The notes under the pieces were generated by a model that saw only the letters and a list, made by a program, of their open reading frames with translations, had not been told where the DNA came from and ran no database searches. From positions 551,194-615,193 of the forward strand of contig NZ_KB849727.1 of NCBI RefSeq assembly GCF_000368865.1: DNA of 64,000 nucleotides, given 5' to 3'. Positions 8,806 to 17,434 of the stretch are shown here, one piece after another. A program made the translations under genes and the position numbers. The DNA comes from Acinetobacter bouvetii DSM 14964 = CIP 107468. GTDB taxonomy: Bacteria; Pseudomonadota; Gammaproteobacteria; Pseudomonadales; Moraxellaceae. The stretch's first letter is position 1, and the number at the start of each line of letters is the position of its first letter.

Positions 8806-9171
8806 ATGTGGATTGGAATTTCTGCAATTAACCTCGCTCTGGCCGTGATGCTTGGCGCATTCGGCGCACACGGTTTAAAAAAAATTGCATCGCCTGAACA
8901 GCTTGCCTGGTGGCAAACTGCAACAGATTATTTCTTTTATCATGCCTTGGGCCTTCTTGCCTTAGCCATCATCAGCAAAATCATTCCGCAGCTTCCCATA
9001 AAAGCCAGCTTTTGGCTGATTCAAATGGGCATCCTCTTTTTTTGCGGTTCACTCTATGTCATGGCTTTAGGCCTGCCCCGCATATTAGGCGCCATCACCC
9101 CGATTGGCGGTGCGCTGATGATTTTAGGCTGGCTGATTTTGGCTTGGAACGCATTTAAATTCGCAAAATAA
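8806..9171 (+). CDS. DUF423 family membrane protein
   Basis: A 121-residue inner-membrane protein with about four helices. The start MWIGISAINLALAVMLGAFGAHG matches the usual N-terminus of DUF423 proteins (E. coli YgdD), whose hallmark is the early AFGAHGL motif. An ATG 99 bases further upstream would add residues unlike the family, so 8806 was chosen. The function of the family is not established. It is followed after 18 bases by thiS, so it is probably the first gene of the thiS-thiG transcript. Confidence 0.85.
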   Translation: MWIGISAINLALAVMLGAFGAHGLKKIASPEQLAWWQTATDYFFYHALGLLALAIISKIIPQLPIKASFWLIQMGILFFCGSLYVMALGLPRILGAITPIGGALMILGWLILAWNAFKFAK

Positions 9172-9189
9172 CCCCGTAGAGATTTTTGC

Positions 9190-9387
9190 ATGCACATCTA
9201 CCTGAATGGCGAGCCGCAGCAAACTGCTTGCCGCAATTTATTGGAACTCATTCAAGAACTCGCACTGGAAGGCAAGCGCTTTGCCGTCGAGAAAAATGAA
9301 ATGATTATTCCGAAAAGCAGATTAGAACAGACCGCCATTTGCGATGAAGATCGCATCGAAATAATTCATGCCGTCGGCGGCGGCTAA
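9190..9387 (+). CDS. thiS: Sulfur carrier protein ThiS
   Basis: A 65-residue ubiquitin-fold protein ending in the diagnostic GGG (HAVGGG). Its terminal Gly is adenylated by ThiF and converted to a thiocarboxylate that supplies the thiazole sulfur of thiamine. It is followed 11 bases later by thiG, its direct partner, the standard thiS-thiG order. The activating enzyme and cysteine desulfurase are not in the window. Confidence 0.95.
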   Translation: MHIYLNGEPQQTACRNLLELIQELALEGKRFAVEKNEMIIPKSRLEQTAICDEDRIEIIHAVGGG

Positions 9388-9398
9388 ATGGAGTCCCC

Positions 9399-10181
9399 AT
9401 GGAAGACACTTTTAAAATCGGTTCACGTACTTTCAATTCACGCCTATTGGTCGGTACGGGAAAATATAAAGATTTGCACGAAACAGATTTAGCCATTCAA
9501 GCCAGCGGCGCTGAAATCGTGACCGTGGCAATCCGCCGTGTCAATATTGGCCAGCATCCAGATCAGCCAAACTTACTGTCCGTTGTCCCGCCTGAGAAAT
9601 ATACAATCCTGCCAAATACAGCAGGCTGTTTTGATGCCGACAGTGCAATCCGCACCTGCATGCTGGCGCGTGAATTGCTGGATGGCCATAACCTTGTGAA
9701 ACTGGAAGTGCTGGGAGATGAAAAAACCCTTTATCCCAATATCACTGAAACCTTAAAAGCTGCCCGCACCTTAATTGATGATGGCTTTGAAATTATGGTC
9801 TACACCTCAGACGACCCTATTGTGGCTCAGGAACTTGAAAGCATGGGCTGCGTGGCCATTATGCCGTTGGGCAGCTTAATTGGCTCTGGCCTTGGAATTT
9901 TAAATCCGCACACCCTTTCAATTATTAAAGAAAATGCCAAAGTGCCGGTATTGGTGGATGCTGGCGTAGGGACAGCCAGTGATGCAGCCATTGCCATGGA
10001 ACTAGGCTGTGACGGTGTACTGATGAATACGGCGATTGCCGCCGCGCAAAATCCAGTGCTGATGGCTTCTGCAATGAAAAAAGCCGTCGAAGCTGGCCGT
10101 GAAGCATTTTTAGCAGGCCGCATGCCGCGCAAGCGCATGGCCAATGCCAGCTCGCCAGAAACTGGGTATTTCTTTAAATAA
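9399..10181 (+). CDS. thiG: Thiazole synthase ThiG
   Basis: A 260-residue TIM-barrel enzyme that builds the thiazole phosphate of thiamine from deoxyxylulose 5-phosphate, dehydroglycine and ThiS thiocarboxylate. Lys101 in [10 protein letters not shown] is the expected Schiff-base lysine. The phosphate-binding loops [12 protein letters not shown] and [12 protein letters not shown] are present in the C-terminal half. The length is normal for the family. It is coupled closely behind thiS and ends at a clear terminator. Confidence 0.96.
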   Translation: MEDTFKIGSRTFNSRLLVGTGKYKDLHETDLAIQASGAEIVTVAIRRVNIGQHPDQPNLLSVVPPEKYTILPNTAGCFDADSAIRTCMLARELLDGHNLVKLEVLGDEKTLYPNITETLKAARTLIDDGFEIMVYTSDDPIVAQELESMGCVAIMPLGSLIGSGLGILNPHTLSIIKENAKVPVLVDAGVGTASDAAIAMELGCDGVLMNTAIAAAQNPVLMASAMKKAVEAGREAFLAGRMPRKRMANASSPETGYFFK

Positions 10182-10199
10182 TCAGCAAAAATACCAAAT

Positions 10200-10223
10200 A
10201 AAAGGATTCTTCGGAATCCTTTT
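10200..10223 (+). terminator. thiSG terminator
   Basis: Stem AAAGGATTC/GAATCCTTT with a TTCG loop, ending in a short T-rich tail, 20 bases after thiG. Confidence 0.8.
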
Positions 10224-10304
10224 ATCCTTGATTGCTTTCAAATTTTATTTCCAGCATTTGATATGCTGCTGCATGTTCTACAAAAAATTTAAAAGGGCCA
10301 AAAC

Positions 10305-11009
10305 ATGCTATTAAAACAACGACTCTTCTGTTTTATTGCCGCGTCTTTAATGATCAGCAGCATTTCAGCACAAAAGCCTGCTTCAACAAGCTATCAGTCC
10401 TTTATTCCTGAACATTGGAAAGTCCTCAAAACAACCCAAGGCGACTTGAATGCGGACGGACTGCCCGATCTTGCTGTCATTATCGAAGATACTGACCCGA
10501 AAAAGATTGTCTTAAATGAAAACTTGGGCAGTGACAAACTCAACCTGAATCCGCGGAAATTGATGGTGCTGCTGCAGTCACAGCAAGGCTATCAGCTGGC
10601 TGCCAGCAACCAAAGCTTGCCGACCGAAGGTGATGCCGATGCTCCTTGCCTCGCTGACCCATTGGGTGAAGGTGAAACCTTAGTCATTCAGAAAGGCCTG
10701 CTTAAAATCAGCTTCCATTATTGGCTCAGCTGCGGCTCATGGTACGTCACTAATCAGACCTATACCTTCAAATATCAAAACCATGCATTTAAATTGATTG
10801 GCCTGGACAGCAATGACTTTCATCGCGCATCAGGCGATATCAGCGCACGCAGTATCAATTTCTTAACAGGAAAAATAAAAAGCACATCTGGAGAAAATGA
10901 ATTTTCAGAAACTGCGCAGCCTGTTAAAGTAGAATGGTCAAAATTAAAAAATAAATATTCACTGAGCCTTGAGCAAATACAATTTAATGAACATGATGAG
11001 TTTGAGTAA
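10305..11009 (+). CDS. Secreted protein with a GDLNADGLPDL repeat-like motif
   Basis: A 234-residue protein with a cleavable-type signal peptide (MLLKQRLFCF through SISAQ, about 22 residues). Residues 45-60 contain GDLNADGLPDLAVII, the D-x-N-x-D-G-x-x-D pattern of calcium-binding FG-GAP/EF-hand-like loops found in periplasmic proteins of this type. Two cysteines (APCLADP and LSCGSWY) could pair. It is probably periplasmic. I do not recognise a specific function. An AAGGG-like site lies upstream of the ATG, and it is monocistronic with a terminator that overlaps its stop codon. Confidence 0.75.
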   Translation: MLLKQRLFCFIAASLMISSISAQKPASTSYQSFIPEHWKVLKTTQGDLNADGLPDLAVIIEDTDPKKIVLNENLGSDKLNLNPRKLMVLLQSQQGYQLAASNQSLPTEGDADAPCLADPLGEGETLVIQKGLLKISFHYWLSCGSWYVTNQTYTFKYQNHAFKLIGLDSNDFHRASGDISARSINFLTGKIKSTSGENEFSETAQPVKVEWSKLKNKYSLSLEQIQFNEHDEFE

Positions 11010-11033
11010 AATAGCCCTGCGACGGGCTATTTT
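11008..11033. terminator. Bidirectional terminator overlapping a stop codon
   Basis: Ten-base stem AAAATAGCCC/GGGCTATTTT with a six-base loop. The left arm overlaps the TAA of the secreted-protein gene; the element also serves the convergent ygiN gene. Confidence 0.85.
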
Positions 11034-11048
11034 ACAAATGCAATCAAC

Positions 11049-11366
11049 TCATACCACTTGTTCCAGTATGCGCACTTGAACCTGCAATACAGCGCCTTGT
11101 ATTGCCTCTTGATGCGCTTTCATATTAACGCTGTGCATATGCGTTTCCAGATCCTGCCGCGTTTCCCATTTTTCATACATAATAATGGAATATGGAACTT
11201 TCGCCTGCATAGCGCTTTCACCTGACAGATCATCAATATAAATGTCATAGCCATAGCAGCCCGCTTCCTGTAAAACCCGCGGACGGATCTTTTTAAATGA
11301 CTCAAGCACCCTGACAAAATTAGTTTCTTCAGCACATAGAATTTCTGCAACAACAGTGAGCATAAT
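11049..11366 (-). CDS. ygiN: Quinol monooxygenase, YgiN-like (ABM domain)
   Basis: A 105-residue antibiotic-biosynthesis-monooxygenase fold protein. It aligns by eye with E. coli YgiN throughout: MLTVVAEI, EAGCYGYDIYID, IIMYEKWETRQDLETHM and a C-terminal RILE. The ATG at 11366 is preferred over one six codons upstream because AAGGAA lies just before it. It lies 18 bases after mdaB, the same pair as the E. coli mdaB-ygiN operon, where the two are proposed to run a quinone redox cycle. Function is by homology. Confidence 0.85.
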   Translation of the reverse strand: MMLTVVAEILCAEETNFVRVLESFKKIRPRVLQEAGCYGYDIYIDDLSGESAMQAKVPYSIIMYEKWETRQDLETHMHSVNMKAHQEAIQGAVLQVQVRILEQVV

Positions 11367-11384
11367 AGTTTCCTTGATTGCCAA

Positions 11385-11966
11385 TTAAGCAAAAGCCTGT
11401 ATCAAATGTTCACGGTATTGCGCTTTGTAAGCTTCGACAGCTGGCGCCTTAATGACATCATTTGCAATAAATGTCGGCAGCGCCTGCAATCCTAAAAATT
11501 GATTGGCTTTATGAAACGGCAGATACACCCCATCCACACCCGCACCATGAAAGAACTGGTCAGGTTCATTAAATGCCGCCATCGGCGCATTCCAGGTTAA
11601 TGACAGCATATATTTTTTATGCTGAATTAAACCGCCGGAACCATATTTTTTAGAGGCATCAGAACGCGATCTGCCATCACTTGCATATAAGCTGCCGTGC
11701 CCTTCGGTAAAAACATCATCAATATATTTCTTGACGGTCCAAGGTGCGCCCATCCACCAGCCTGGCATTTGGTAAATGACAGCATCCGCCCAAAGAAAAT
11801 TCTGCACTTCATCCTTCGCATCATAATTGGAATCTGCACGGGAAATTTTAACCTGATGCCCCAAATCAGCCAGAACAGATGCCGCTAAATCAGTCAGGGT
11901 ATCGTTCAACTCACCATTTGAATGCGCAAATGTTTTGGCGCCATTTACAATTAAGATGTTACTCAT
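11385..11966 (-). CDS. mdaB: NADPH:quinone reductase MdaB
   Basis: A 193-residue flavodoxin-fold FAD enzyme reducing quinones by two electrons. The sequence is close to E. coli MdaB over its whole length, with NGAKTFAHSNGELNDTL, VIYQMPGWWMGAPWTVKKY, YASDGRSRSDASKKYGSGG and YLPFHKANQFLG. The open frame extends 25 codons further upstream, but the family start MSNILI at 11966 is used. It forms an operon with the ygiN homologue. Confidence 0.94.
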   Translation of the reverse strand: MSNILIVNGAKTFAHSNGELNDTLTDLAASVLADLGHQVKISRADSNYDAKDEVQNFLWADAVIYQMPGWWMGAPWTVKKYIDDVFTEGHGSLYASDGRSRSDASKKYGSGGLIQHKKYMLSLTWNAPMAAFNEPDQFFHGAGVDGVYLPFHKANQFLGLQALPTFIANDVIKAPAVEAYKAQYREHLIQAFA

Positions 11967-12081
11967 GTCTAAGCCTTGAATATTAAGTACTGCAGGCACT
12001 ATAGCGGCAATGAATGCTGTTAAAAATTCCTGAATGCGCAAAATATTATTGAGTAAAAATCAGCAATCAGAGTAAAGGCAT

Positions 12082-12107
12082 AAAAAAACGCCCAAGGGCG
12101 TTTTTTT
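12082..12107 (-). terminator. Terminator after the glutathione transferase gene
   Basis: Stem ACGCCC/GGGCGT flanked by seven As and seven Ts, between the transferase gene and mdaB. Confidence 0.85.
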
Positions 12108-12133
12108 ATCATCTGGCGTTTTAAAGCTATTTT

Positions 12134-12745
12134 TTAAGGAATTAAGCCTTCGTCCCGCATCGCAATTTGCACAGACTGGCGCGCGGCGACCTTATTGCGA
12201 AGTGCAATAATATTTTTATACGGCGTTAAATCATGATGAATCAAATTCGACCAGTTTGTTAATACAAATAGGTATGCATCCGCTGGCCCAAAGTTATCAT
12301 CCACCAAGTAATCATTGTCTGATTCGCTGATCGCTTTATCGATATAGCTCAACAAGCGGTCAATTTCTGCATAGCCTTTTGCCTTGGCCTCATCATTCAG
12401 CGGCGCGCCAAAAAACACCGCATAGGCATCATGCAATTCTGAGTTTAAATAGCCCAGCCACTCCAAAACCTTGGCGCGGCCCAAACCCGACGGCGGAATC
12501 AAATCTTGCTTCGGATCATGCTGTGCAAGAAACGGTAAAATTGCAACATTTTCAGTAAGGATCAAGCCTGGATTAATCTCTAAAGCCGGGACATAGCCCT
12601 TAGGATTAATTTCATAATAATCTGCGCCCTTTTCTGTTTTATGTGTTTTTAGATCGACGCGAACCAAATCAAAATCAACATTAATTTCATTTAGAATAAT
12701 ATGCGATGCCAATGAGCAAGCGCCTGGAGAATAGTAAAGCTTCAT
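12134..12745 (-). CDS. Glutathione S-transferase
   Basis: A 203-residue cytosolic glutathione transferase. The N-terminal thioredoxin-like domain begins MKLYYSPGACSLASHI, the bacterial beta-class start with the Cys10 region. It contains NPKGYVPALE, with the cis-proline, and LTENVAILPFLA, with the glutathione gamma-glutamyl-binding segment. The all-helical C-terminal domain follows. These enzymes conjugate glutathione to electrophiles or act as reductases. It is transcribed divergently from the SulP gene and has its own terminator. Confidence 0.9.
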   Translation of the reverse strand: MKLYYSPGACSLASHIILNEINVDFDLVRVDLKTHKTEKGADYYEINPKGYVPALEINPGLILTENVAILPFLAQHDPKQDLIPPSGLGRAKVLEWLGYLNSELHDAYAVFFGAPLNDEAKAKGYAEIDRLLSYIDKAISESDNDYLVDDNFGPADAYLFVLTNWSNLIHHDLTPYKNIIALRNKVAARQSVQIAMRDEGLIP

Positions 12746-12827
12746 ATCTGATCCTTGTTATTACACTATTAACTGTTTTAAATCGCTTCTAACAAACTTT
12801 CAAGTGATCACACCTATAAATTGCAAA

Positions 12828-12859
12828 AAAGCGTAAATGGATAAAAACCTTTACGCTTT
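12828..12859. repeat. Inverted repeat with terminator-like T-run in the gst upstream region
   Basis: Perfect ten-base arms AAAGCGTAAA and TTTACGCTTT with a 12-base spacer. On the minus strand the second arm runs into six Ts, so it resembles a terminator, yet it lies 83-114 bases upstream of the glutathione transferase start. It could be an attenuator, an operator, or a stop for antisense transcription. The rest of the intergenic stretch shows no gene. Confidence 0.5.
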
Positions 12860-12959
12860 GAATATTGTCTAAATTACAGCTTTTTTCAAGTGAATCTGCG
12901 ATGCAATTTTGCTTCATGATGATTTACCATACGCCTGATTTAATTTTGATGAAAAAATT

Positions 12960-14402
12960 GTGGTTTTTAAAAAAGAAGAGTGGTTTTCCAATATACGTAC
13001 AGATGTACTGGCAGGATTAGTCGTAGGGCTGGCGCTGATTCCTGAATCTATCGCTTTTTCCGCTATTGCCGGCGTAGACCCGCAAGTCGGTTTGTATGCA
13101 TCTTTCTGCATTGCCGTCACCATTGCCTTTTTAGGCGGACGTCCCGCCATGATTTCAGCAGCGACTGGCGCTATGGCCCTGCTGATGATTACACTGGTCA
13201 AAGCGCATGGTTTGCAGTATTTGCTGGCCGCTACCGTATTAACAGGTGTGATACAAGTCATTGCGGGGTATTTTAAAGTCGCCAAGCTGATGCGCTTTGT
13301 CTCGCAGTCTGTTGTGTATGGCTTTCTCAATGCGCTGGCCATCTTAATTTTTGCGGCGCAGATTCCTGAAATAAGCCAGATGGATAGCTTAGGCTATTTA
13401 TTTATGGCGCTGGGCCTCGCGATTATTTATCTGTTTCCATACATTCCTAAAATCGGCAAAACCATTCCTTCGCCACTCGTCTGTATTGTTGTTCTAAGCG
13501 GTTTGGCGCTTTTGCTGAGCGCTGATATGCGTACCGTCAGCGACTTAGGGCAATTCCCTGATACCTTGCCGATTTTCCTGATTCCAGAAATCCCGCTGAA
13601 TTTAGAAACCTTACAGATCATCTTGCCTTATTCTATGACCTTGGCCACTGTCGGTTTGCTCGAAACCATGATGACCACAACCGTCATCAATGAAGTGACT
13701 GGCACTGAAGGCGACCGCCATCAGGAATGCCGCGGGCAAGGCTTTGCCAATATCATCAGCGGATTTATGGGCGGCATGGCTGGCTGCGCCATGATCGGCC
13801 AATCAATTATTAATGTTTCTTCAGGGGCACGCACCCGTTTATCCACTTTAGTGGCAGGCGTTTTTTTACTGTGCCTGGTGGTATTTTTTAAAGACTGGCT
13901 GGCCTATGTGCCTATGGCGGCTTTAGTCGCGATTATGGTCATGGTGTCTTTTACCACCTTCCAGTGGGGCTCAATCAAGCAATTCCGCAAGCATCCGGCT
14001 TCGTTTAATGCGGTGATGCTTGCCGTGGTTATTGTAGTGCTGGCAACGCACAATTTGGCTTTGGGTGTGTTGGTTGGCGTCTTGCTTTCTGCCCTGTTCA
14101 TCATTAACAAACTGGAAAGTGAAGTCAAAGTGCAATCTGAGCGCAGCGGCAATATCCGCACATACAGCATTTACGGACAAATCTTTTTTAGCAGCTCAGA
14201 TAAGTTTTTTCAATTTTTCAATTTTAAAGAAGATCTGCACAAGGTCATCATTGACCTGACTCATGCCCATATCTGGGATATGACTTCAGTGAATATGCTG
14301 AATACCGTAATTCAGAAGTTTAAAGATCAGCATATTGACGTTGAAATTATAGGAGTAAATGAAGCCAGCAGCACCTTAATTGACCGCTGCAATCCGCTTT
14401 AG
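12960..14402 (+). CDS. SulP-family anion transporter with STAS domain
   Basis: A 480-residue inner-membrane transporter of the SLC26/SulP family. The membrane part begins at about residue 15 ([20 protein letters not shown]) and has the family segments [19 protein letters not shown] and [11 protein letters not shown]. About 12-14 helices run to residue 390, followed by a cytoplasmic STAS domain with [14 protein letters not shown] near 420-433. Substrates in the family include sulfate, bicarbonate and dicarboxylates; this one is not assigned. The only in-frame start is the GTG at 12960, without an obvious ribosome site. The C-terminus ends abruptly after TLIDRCNPL; see the repeated tail near 15,064. 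Confidence 0.88.
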   Translation: MVFKKEEWFSNIRTDVLAGLVVGLALIPESIAFSAIAGVDPQVGLYASFCIAVTIAFLGGRPAMISAATGAMALLMITLVKAHGLQYLLAATVLTGVIQVIAGYFKVAKLMRFVSQSVVYGFLNALAILIFAAQIPEISQMDSLGYLFMALGLAIIYLFPYIPKIGKTIPSPLVCIVVLSGLALLLSADMRTVSDLGQFPDTLPIFLIPEIPLNLETLQIILPYSMTLATVGLLETMMTTTVINEVTGTEGDRHQECRGQGFANIISGFMGGMAGCAMIGQSIINVSSGARTRLSTLVAGVFLLCLVVFFKDWLAYVPMAALVAIMVMVSFTTFQWGSIKQFRKHPASFNAVMLAVVIVVLATHNLALGVLVGVLLSALFIINKLESEVKVQSERSGNIRTYSIYGQIFFSSSDKFFQFFNFKEDLHKVIIDLTHAHIWDMTSVNMLNTVIQKFKDQHIDVEIIGVNEASSTLIDRCNPL

Positions 14403-14495
14403 TTTTTTACTAAAATAAAAATGAAGCCATTACTGCTATCATAAATAAAACCACCTATGCGATAGCAGTTCAAAACTAAAAATATAGGCAACAAT

Positions 14496-14924
14496 ATGAA
14501 TATGAATCATTGGCTGGTGTGGGCCGCATTTTCTGCCTGCTTCGCTGCCTTAACTGCTATTTTTGCCAAAGTAGGCTTGCGGCAGATTGATTCTGACTTA
14601 GCAACACTAATTCGCACCATAATTATTGCATTTGTATTAAGTTTATTGGTTTGGGGCTTTGGTAAGTGGCAGAATCCCTTGCTACTCTCAGGCAAAACGT
14701 GGCTGTTTTTAACATTATCTGCTTTCGCCACTGGCGCATCATGGCTTTGTTATTTTCGCGCCCTACAGCTGGGTCAGGTATCGCAAGTGGCACCGATTGA
14801 TAAGCTCAGTGTCGTGTTGGCAACCCTATTTGCTGTACTTTTTTTAGGTGAACGGCCCAGCGTTCAAGAATATCTGGGGATCATCCTCATTGCCCTTGGC
14901 GTACTCACTATTGCATTAAAATAA
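14496..14924 (+). CDS. Half-size EamA (DMT superfamily) transporter
   Basis: A 142-residue membrane protein with about five helices forming one EamA repeat, half the size of the usual ten-helix member. It contains ASWLCYFRALQLGQVSQVAPIDKLS, then VVLATLFAVLFLGERPS, the conserved end of an EamA unit. Such proteins probably work as dimers and move small metabolites or drugs; the substrate is unknown. It lies 93 bases downstream of the SulP gene in the same direction, between two copies of the SulP tail sequence. Confidence 0.85.
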   Translation: MNMNHWLVWAAFSACFAALTAIFAKVGLRQIDSDLATLIRTIIIAFVLSLLVWGFGKWQNPLLLSGKTWLFLTLSAFATGASWLCYFRALQLGQVSQVAPIDKLSVVLATLFAVLFLGERPSVQEYLGIILIALGVLTIALK

Positions 14925-15063
14925 ACGCTCGATATTTTTTAATGCCTCCTATCATCCAAGTTTCCTATAAACTTATGATTACGCCTTACTCATACACGTT
15001 ATTGTTAATCGGTCAGATGTCTAATCGCAAATTTGGCCAAGCAGCGTTGGTTGCCCTTATGGC

Positions 15064-15141
15064 AATAAAGCCAGCAGCGCCTTAATTGACCGCCTCCATA
15101 CTGAGCAAATCCAACTTCACCTTTTTGAAATTGCAAAATAG
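15064..15141 (+). pseudogene. Displaced fragment of a SulP C-terminus
   Basis: The 30 bases at 15064-15093 match 14358-14387, the end of the SulP gene, at 28 of 30 positions. Both encode N-(E/K)-A-S-S-(T/A)-L-I-D-R. The downstream copy then continues LHTEQIQLHLFEIAK to a stop at 15139-15141, a plausible natural STAS end that the intact gene lacks. It has no start of its own. The surrounding stretch 14925-15341 holds no other gene I can support. Confidence 0.55.
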
Positions 15142-15341
15142 ATGCGCAGAATCCGTTTCCATCCAAGCGGCATCAACAGCCCTGTCTAAGCGCCTTATTG
15201 AACGCTCAGGGTAATTATCTATATATTTTTCCTAAAAAAAATTATAAATTAAGCATTTACAGTATTTCATTTGCCGGCTTTCTGATTTCAGCTAAGTGTC
15301 ATATTTTGTCTAGTTTTAACATAAGGTTTGGGGAAACACCT

Positions 15342-17285
15342 GTGATTGAGCTGAAAGACTCTGAATATCGTTCCAATCTGATCAAGCATGCCATCATTGC
15401 GTGCTTCATTTGGTTTGCGAGTTTCATTGGGGTATCCAGCAGCGTTTTTGCATCCTCGCAGCAGCACAGCGGCGCTGCAGAATGTCAGGCAAAAATACAG
15501 CGCATAGAAACCGCGCAAAGCAATCCAAATCAGGAAATACAGCGCCCTGCTCAAGGCTGGGTTACGCTGGAAAAACTGCCTGATCAGTGGGAAAAGCGCT
15601 GGCCTGACTATCACAGCAAGGCATGGTACAAAATTATTTTCAGCTATAGCTGTCAAAATCCTGCGCAAAACTCGCCTTTGGCACTGGCCATTGAAAGCAT
15701 TACACAGACGGGGCAAGTATTTATTAATAATGACCTGCTTTGGCAAGATATTTCAACTGAAGAACCTATTGCACGCAATGCCGTTACACCGCATTTATGG
15801 AATATTCCAGCCTCAAGCCTGCATCAAGGTGAAAATATTCTGTGGGTACAAGTACAAGGCAGCTTGACCCAAAAGTCGGGCCTAGGCCAAGTGCTGATTG
15901 GCGATTATGCAAGTATTTATCAAGCCTATAGTAAATGGGTCCTTGAGAAGAAAACCTTGCCTTATTTAAACGCAATGCTGAATTTAGTGATTGCCATTAT
16001 TTGCTTCTTGGTTTGGGTCATAGCGCGCAATGATTCCGCATTTTTATGGTTTGCACTGGTATCGATTGCCTGGGTGCTGTACAGCACACTGGTCGTGTAT
16101 TCAGAGCCTCTGCCCTATTTGAACAGCACTGATGCAGACCGCCTGCAGAATATTATTTTCTGCTTTTATGTGGTTGCTGGCTGTTTGGGCGCATGGCGCT
16201 TTGCACGCAAGTCATTTCCTAAAATTGAAAAAGTACTGTATGCCTTTGCCTTTTGCGGAGCCGCTGTAATTGCCTTTGCGCCTGATGCCTATATCAATCA
16301 AACCATGCAGGTTTTTTTCGGCCTTGCCGTGCTGATCTTTTTAGCAAAATGCCTGACTTATCCTTATATCGCCTATAAGTCTAAAATCACTGAAACCTAT
16401 TTTATGTCTGTGACATATCTCGTGTTTATTCCTATTGCGATTAATGACGCAATATTTATGACCACTTTGCAAGGTCAGCCGCTGTCGCCCTATACTGCGC
16501 CCTTTTCATCAATGTCCATCGGCATAATTTTGGCATTCCGCTTAGCCCGTGACTCACGTGAAATTGCGGCTTTTAATAAAACTCTAAATGAAAATATCAT
16601 TCGCGCCAAAAGTGAACTCACTGAGTCTTTAGGCCTACAGCACAAACTGGCGCTGGAAAATGCCCGCCTGCAGGAACGCATACACCTTTCGCATGACCTG
16701 CATGATGGCTTAGGCGGCTCTATTGTCCGTTCCATCATCACACTGGAGCGCAATGAACAAATCAATAAGCCTCAAGTGATGTCTATTCTAAAAATGCTGC
16801 GCAGTGATCTGCGCCAAGTGATTGATACAGGATCTAGCCTTTCCGCTAAAGTTCCTGATACGCCTATTGAATGGGCTGCGCCGATTCGCCACAGATTTGT
16901 CCAGCTGTTTGAAGAAATAGAGATCCTTTCACAATGGTCTTTTGAGCCAACCTGGAAAAAACTGCCTACAGCGCTGCAGTGCCTAACCTTAACCCGCGTT
17001 GCAGAAGAGGCCCTGACCAACATTCTCAAACACAGCCAAGCTTCAAAAGTGTCGGTTTCTTTAACCCAAACAGGCAATCATGAATTGCTCATGCGCATTC
17101 ACGACAATGGCGCTGGCTTTGACCCGCAAACTGTAGATGCTGGATTGCATGTCGGACTGCAAAGCATGCGCGCCCGCATTAGCCGTTTAGGCGGCACATT
17201 CGATATAGCTTCGCAATTCGGCAGCACCAGTATTCAGGTCAGCTTGCCTTTAGCCCCGAAACATAAAGCTTCTGCTGAAGCATGA
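15342..17285 (+). CDS. Orphan sensor histidine kinase with 7TM (DISM-type) input and NarL-family kinase core
   Basis: A 647-residue membrane kinase from the GTG at 15342, chosen because GGGGAAA precedes it; in-frame codons extend upstream to 15198. A signal-anchor helix lies at about 14-38. A periplasmic beta-rich domain follows at about 45-205 (7TMR-DISMED2-like jelly roll, with GENILWVQVQGSL). Seven membrane helices run from about 209 to 402. After a coiled coil comes a HisKA_3 domain with the phospho-acceptor His451 in LSHDLHDGLGG, and then an HATPase domain (ALTNILKHSQ, DNGAGFDP, GLQSMRAR). Such kinases normally phosphorylate a LuxR-type regulator, but none is adjacent. The ligand is unknown. 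Confidence 0.88.
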   Translation: MIELKDSEYRSNLIKHAIIACFIWFASFIGVSSSVFASSQQHSGAAECQAKIQRIETAQSNPNQEIQRPAQGWVTLEKLPDQWEKRWPDYHSKAWYKIIFSYSCQNPAQNSPLALAIESITQTGQVFINNDLLWQDISTEEPIARNAVTPHLWNIPASSLHQGENILWVQVQGSLTQKSGLGQVLIGDYASIYQAYSKWVLEKKTLPYLNAMLNLVIAIICFLVWVIARNDSAFLWFALVSIAWVLYSTLVVYSEPLPYLNSTDADRLQNIIFCFYVVAGCLGAWRFARKSFPKIEKVLYAFAFCGAAVIAFAPDAYINQTMQVFFGLAVLIFLAKCLTYPYIAYKSKITETYFMSVTYLVFIPIAINDAIFMTTLQGQPLSPYTAPFSSMSIGIILAFRLARDSREIAAFNKTLNENIIRAKSELTESLGLQHKLALENARLQERIHLSHDLHDGLGGSIVRSIITLERNEQINKPQVMSILKMLRSDLRQVIDTGSSLSAKVPDTPIEWAAPIRHRFVQLFEEIEILSQWSFEPTWKKLPTALQCLTLTRVAEEALTNILKHSQASKVSVSLTQTGNHELLMRIHDNGAGFDPQTVDAGLHVGLQSMRARISRLGGTFDIASQFGSTSIQVSLPLAPKHKASAEA

Positions 17286-17434
17286 TGAAATAGGCACGCC
17301 TGATATTTTGCCAATCCTATCCATCTGCCGCTCAGACAAGAAGGTTTTAAAGATAAAATCAAGGCAAAAAGTTTGACTTGTTCAGCTCAGGACTTAAAAT
17401 ACCGCATTCTGAATTTTTTAGATTTGCCAAAGTT

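Noticed and set aside
15288-15746. 152-codon minus-strand frame opposite the histidine kinase N-terminus
   Set aside because: It overlaps the coding sequence of a recognisable kinase, has no ribosome site and resembles no known protein.
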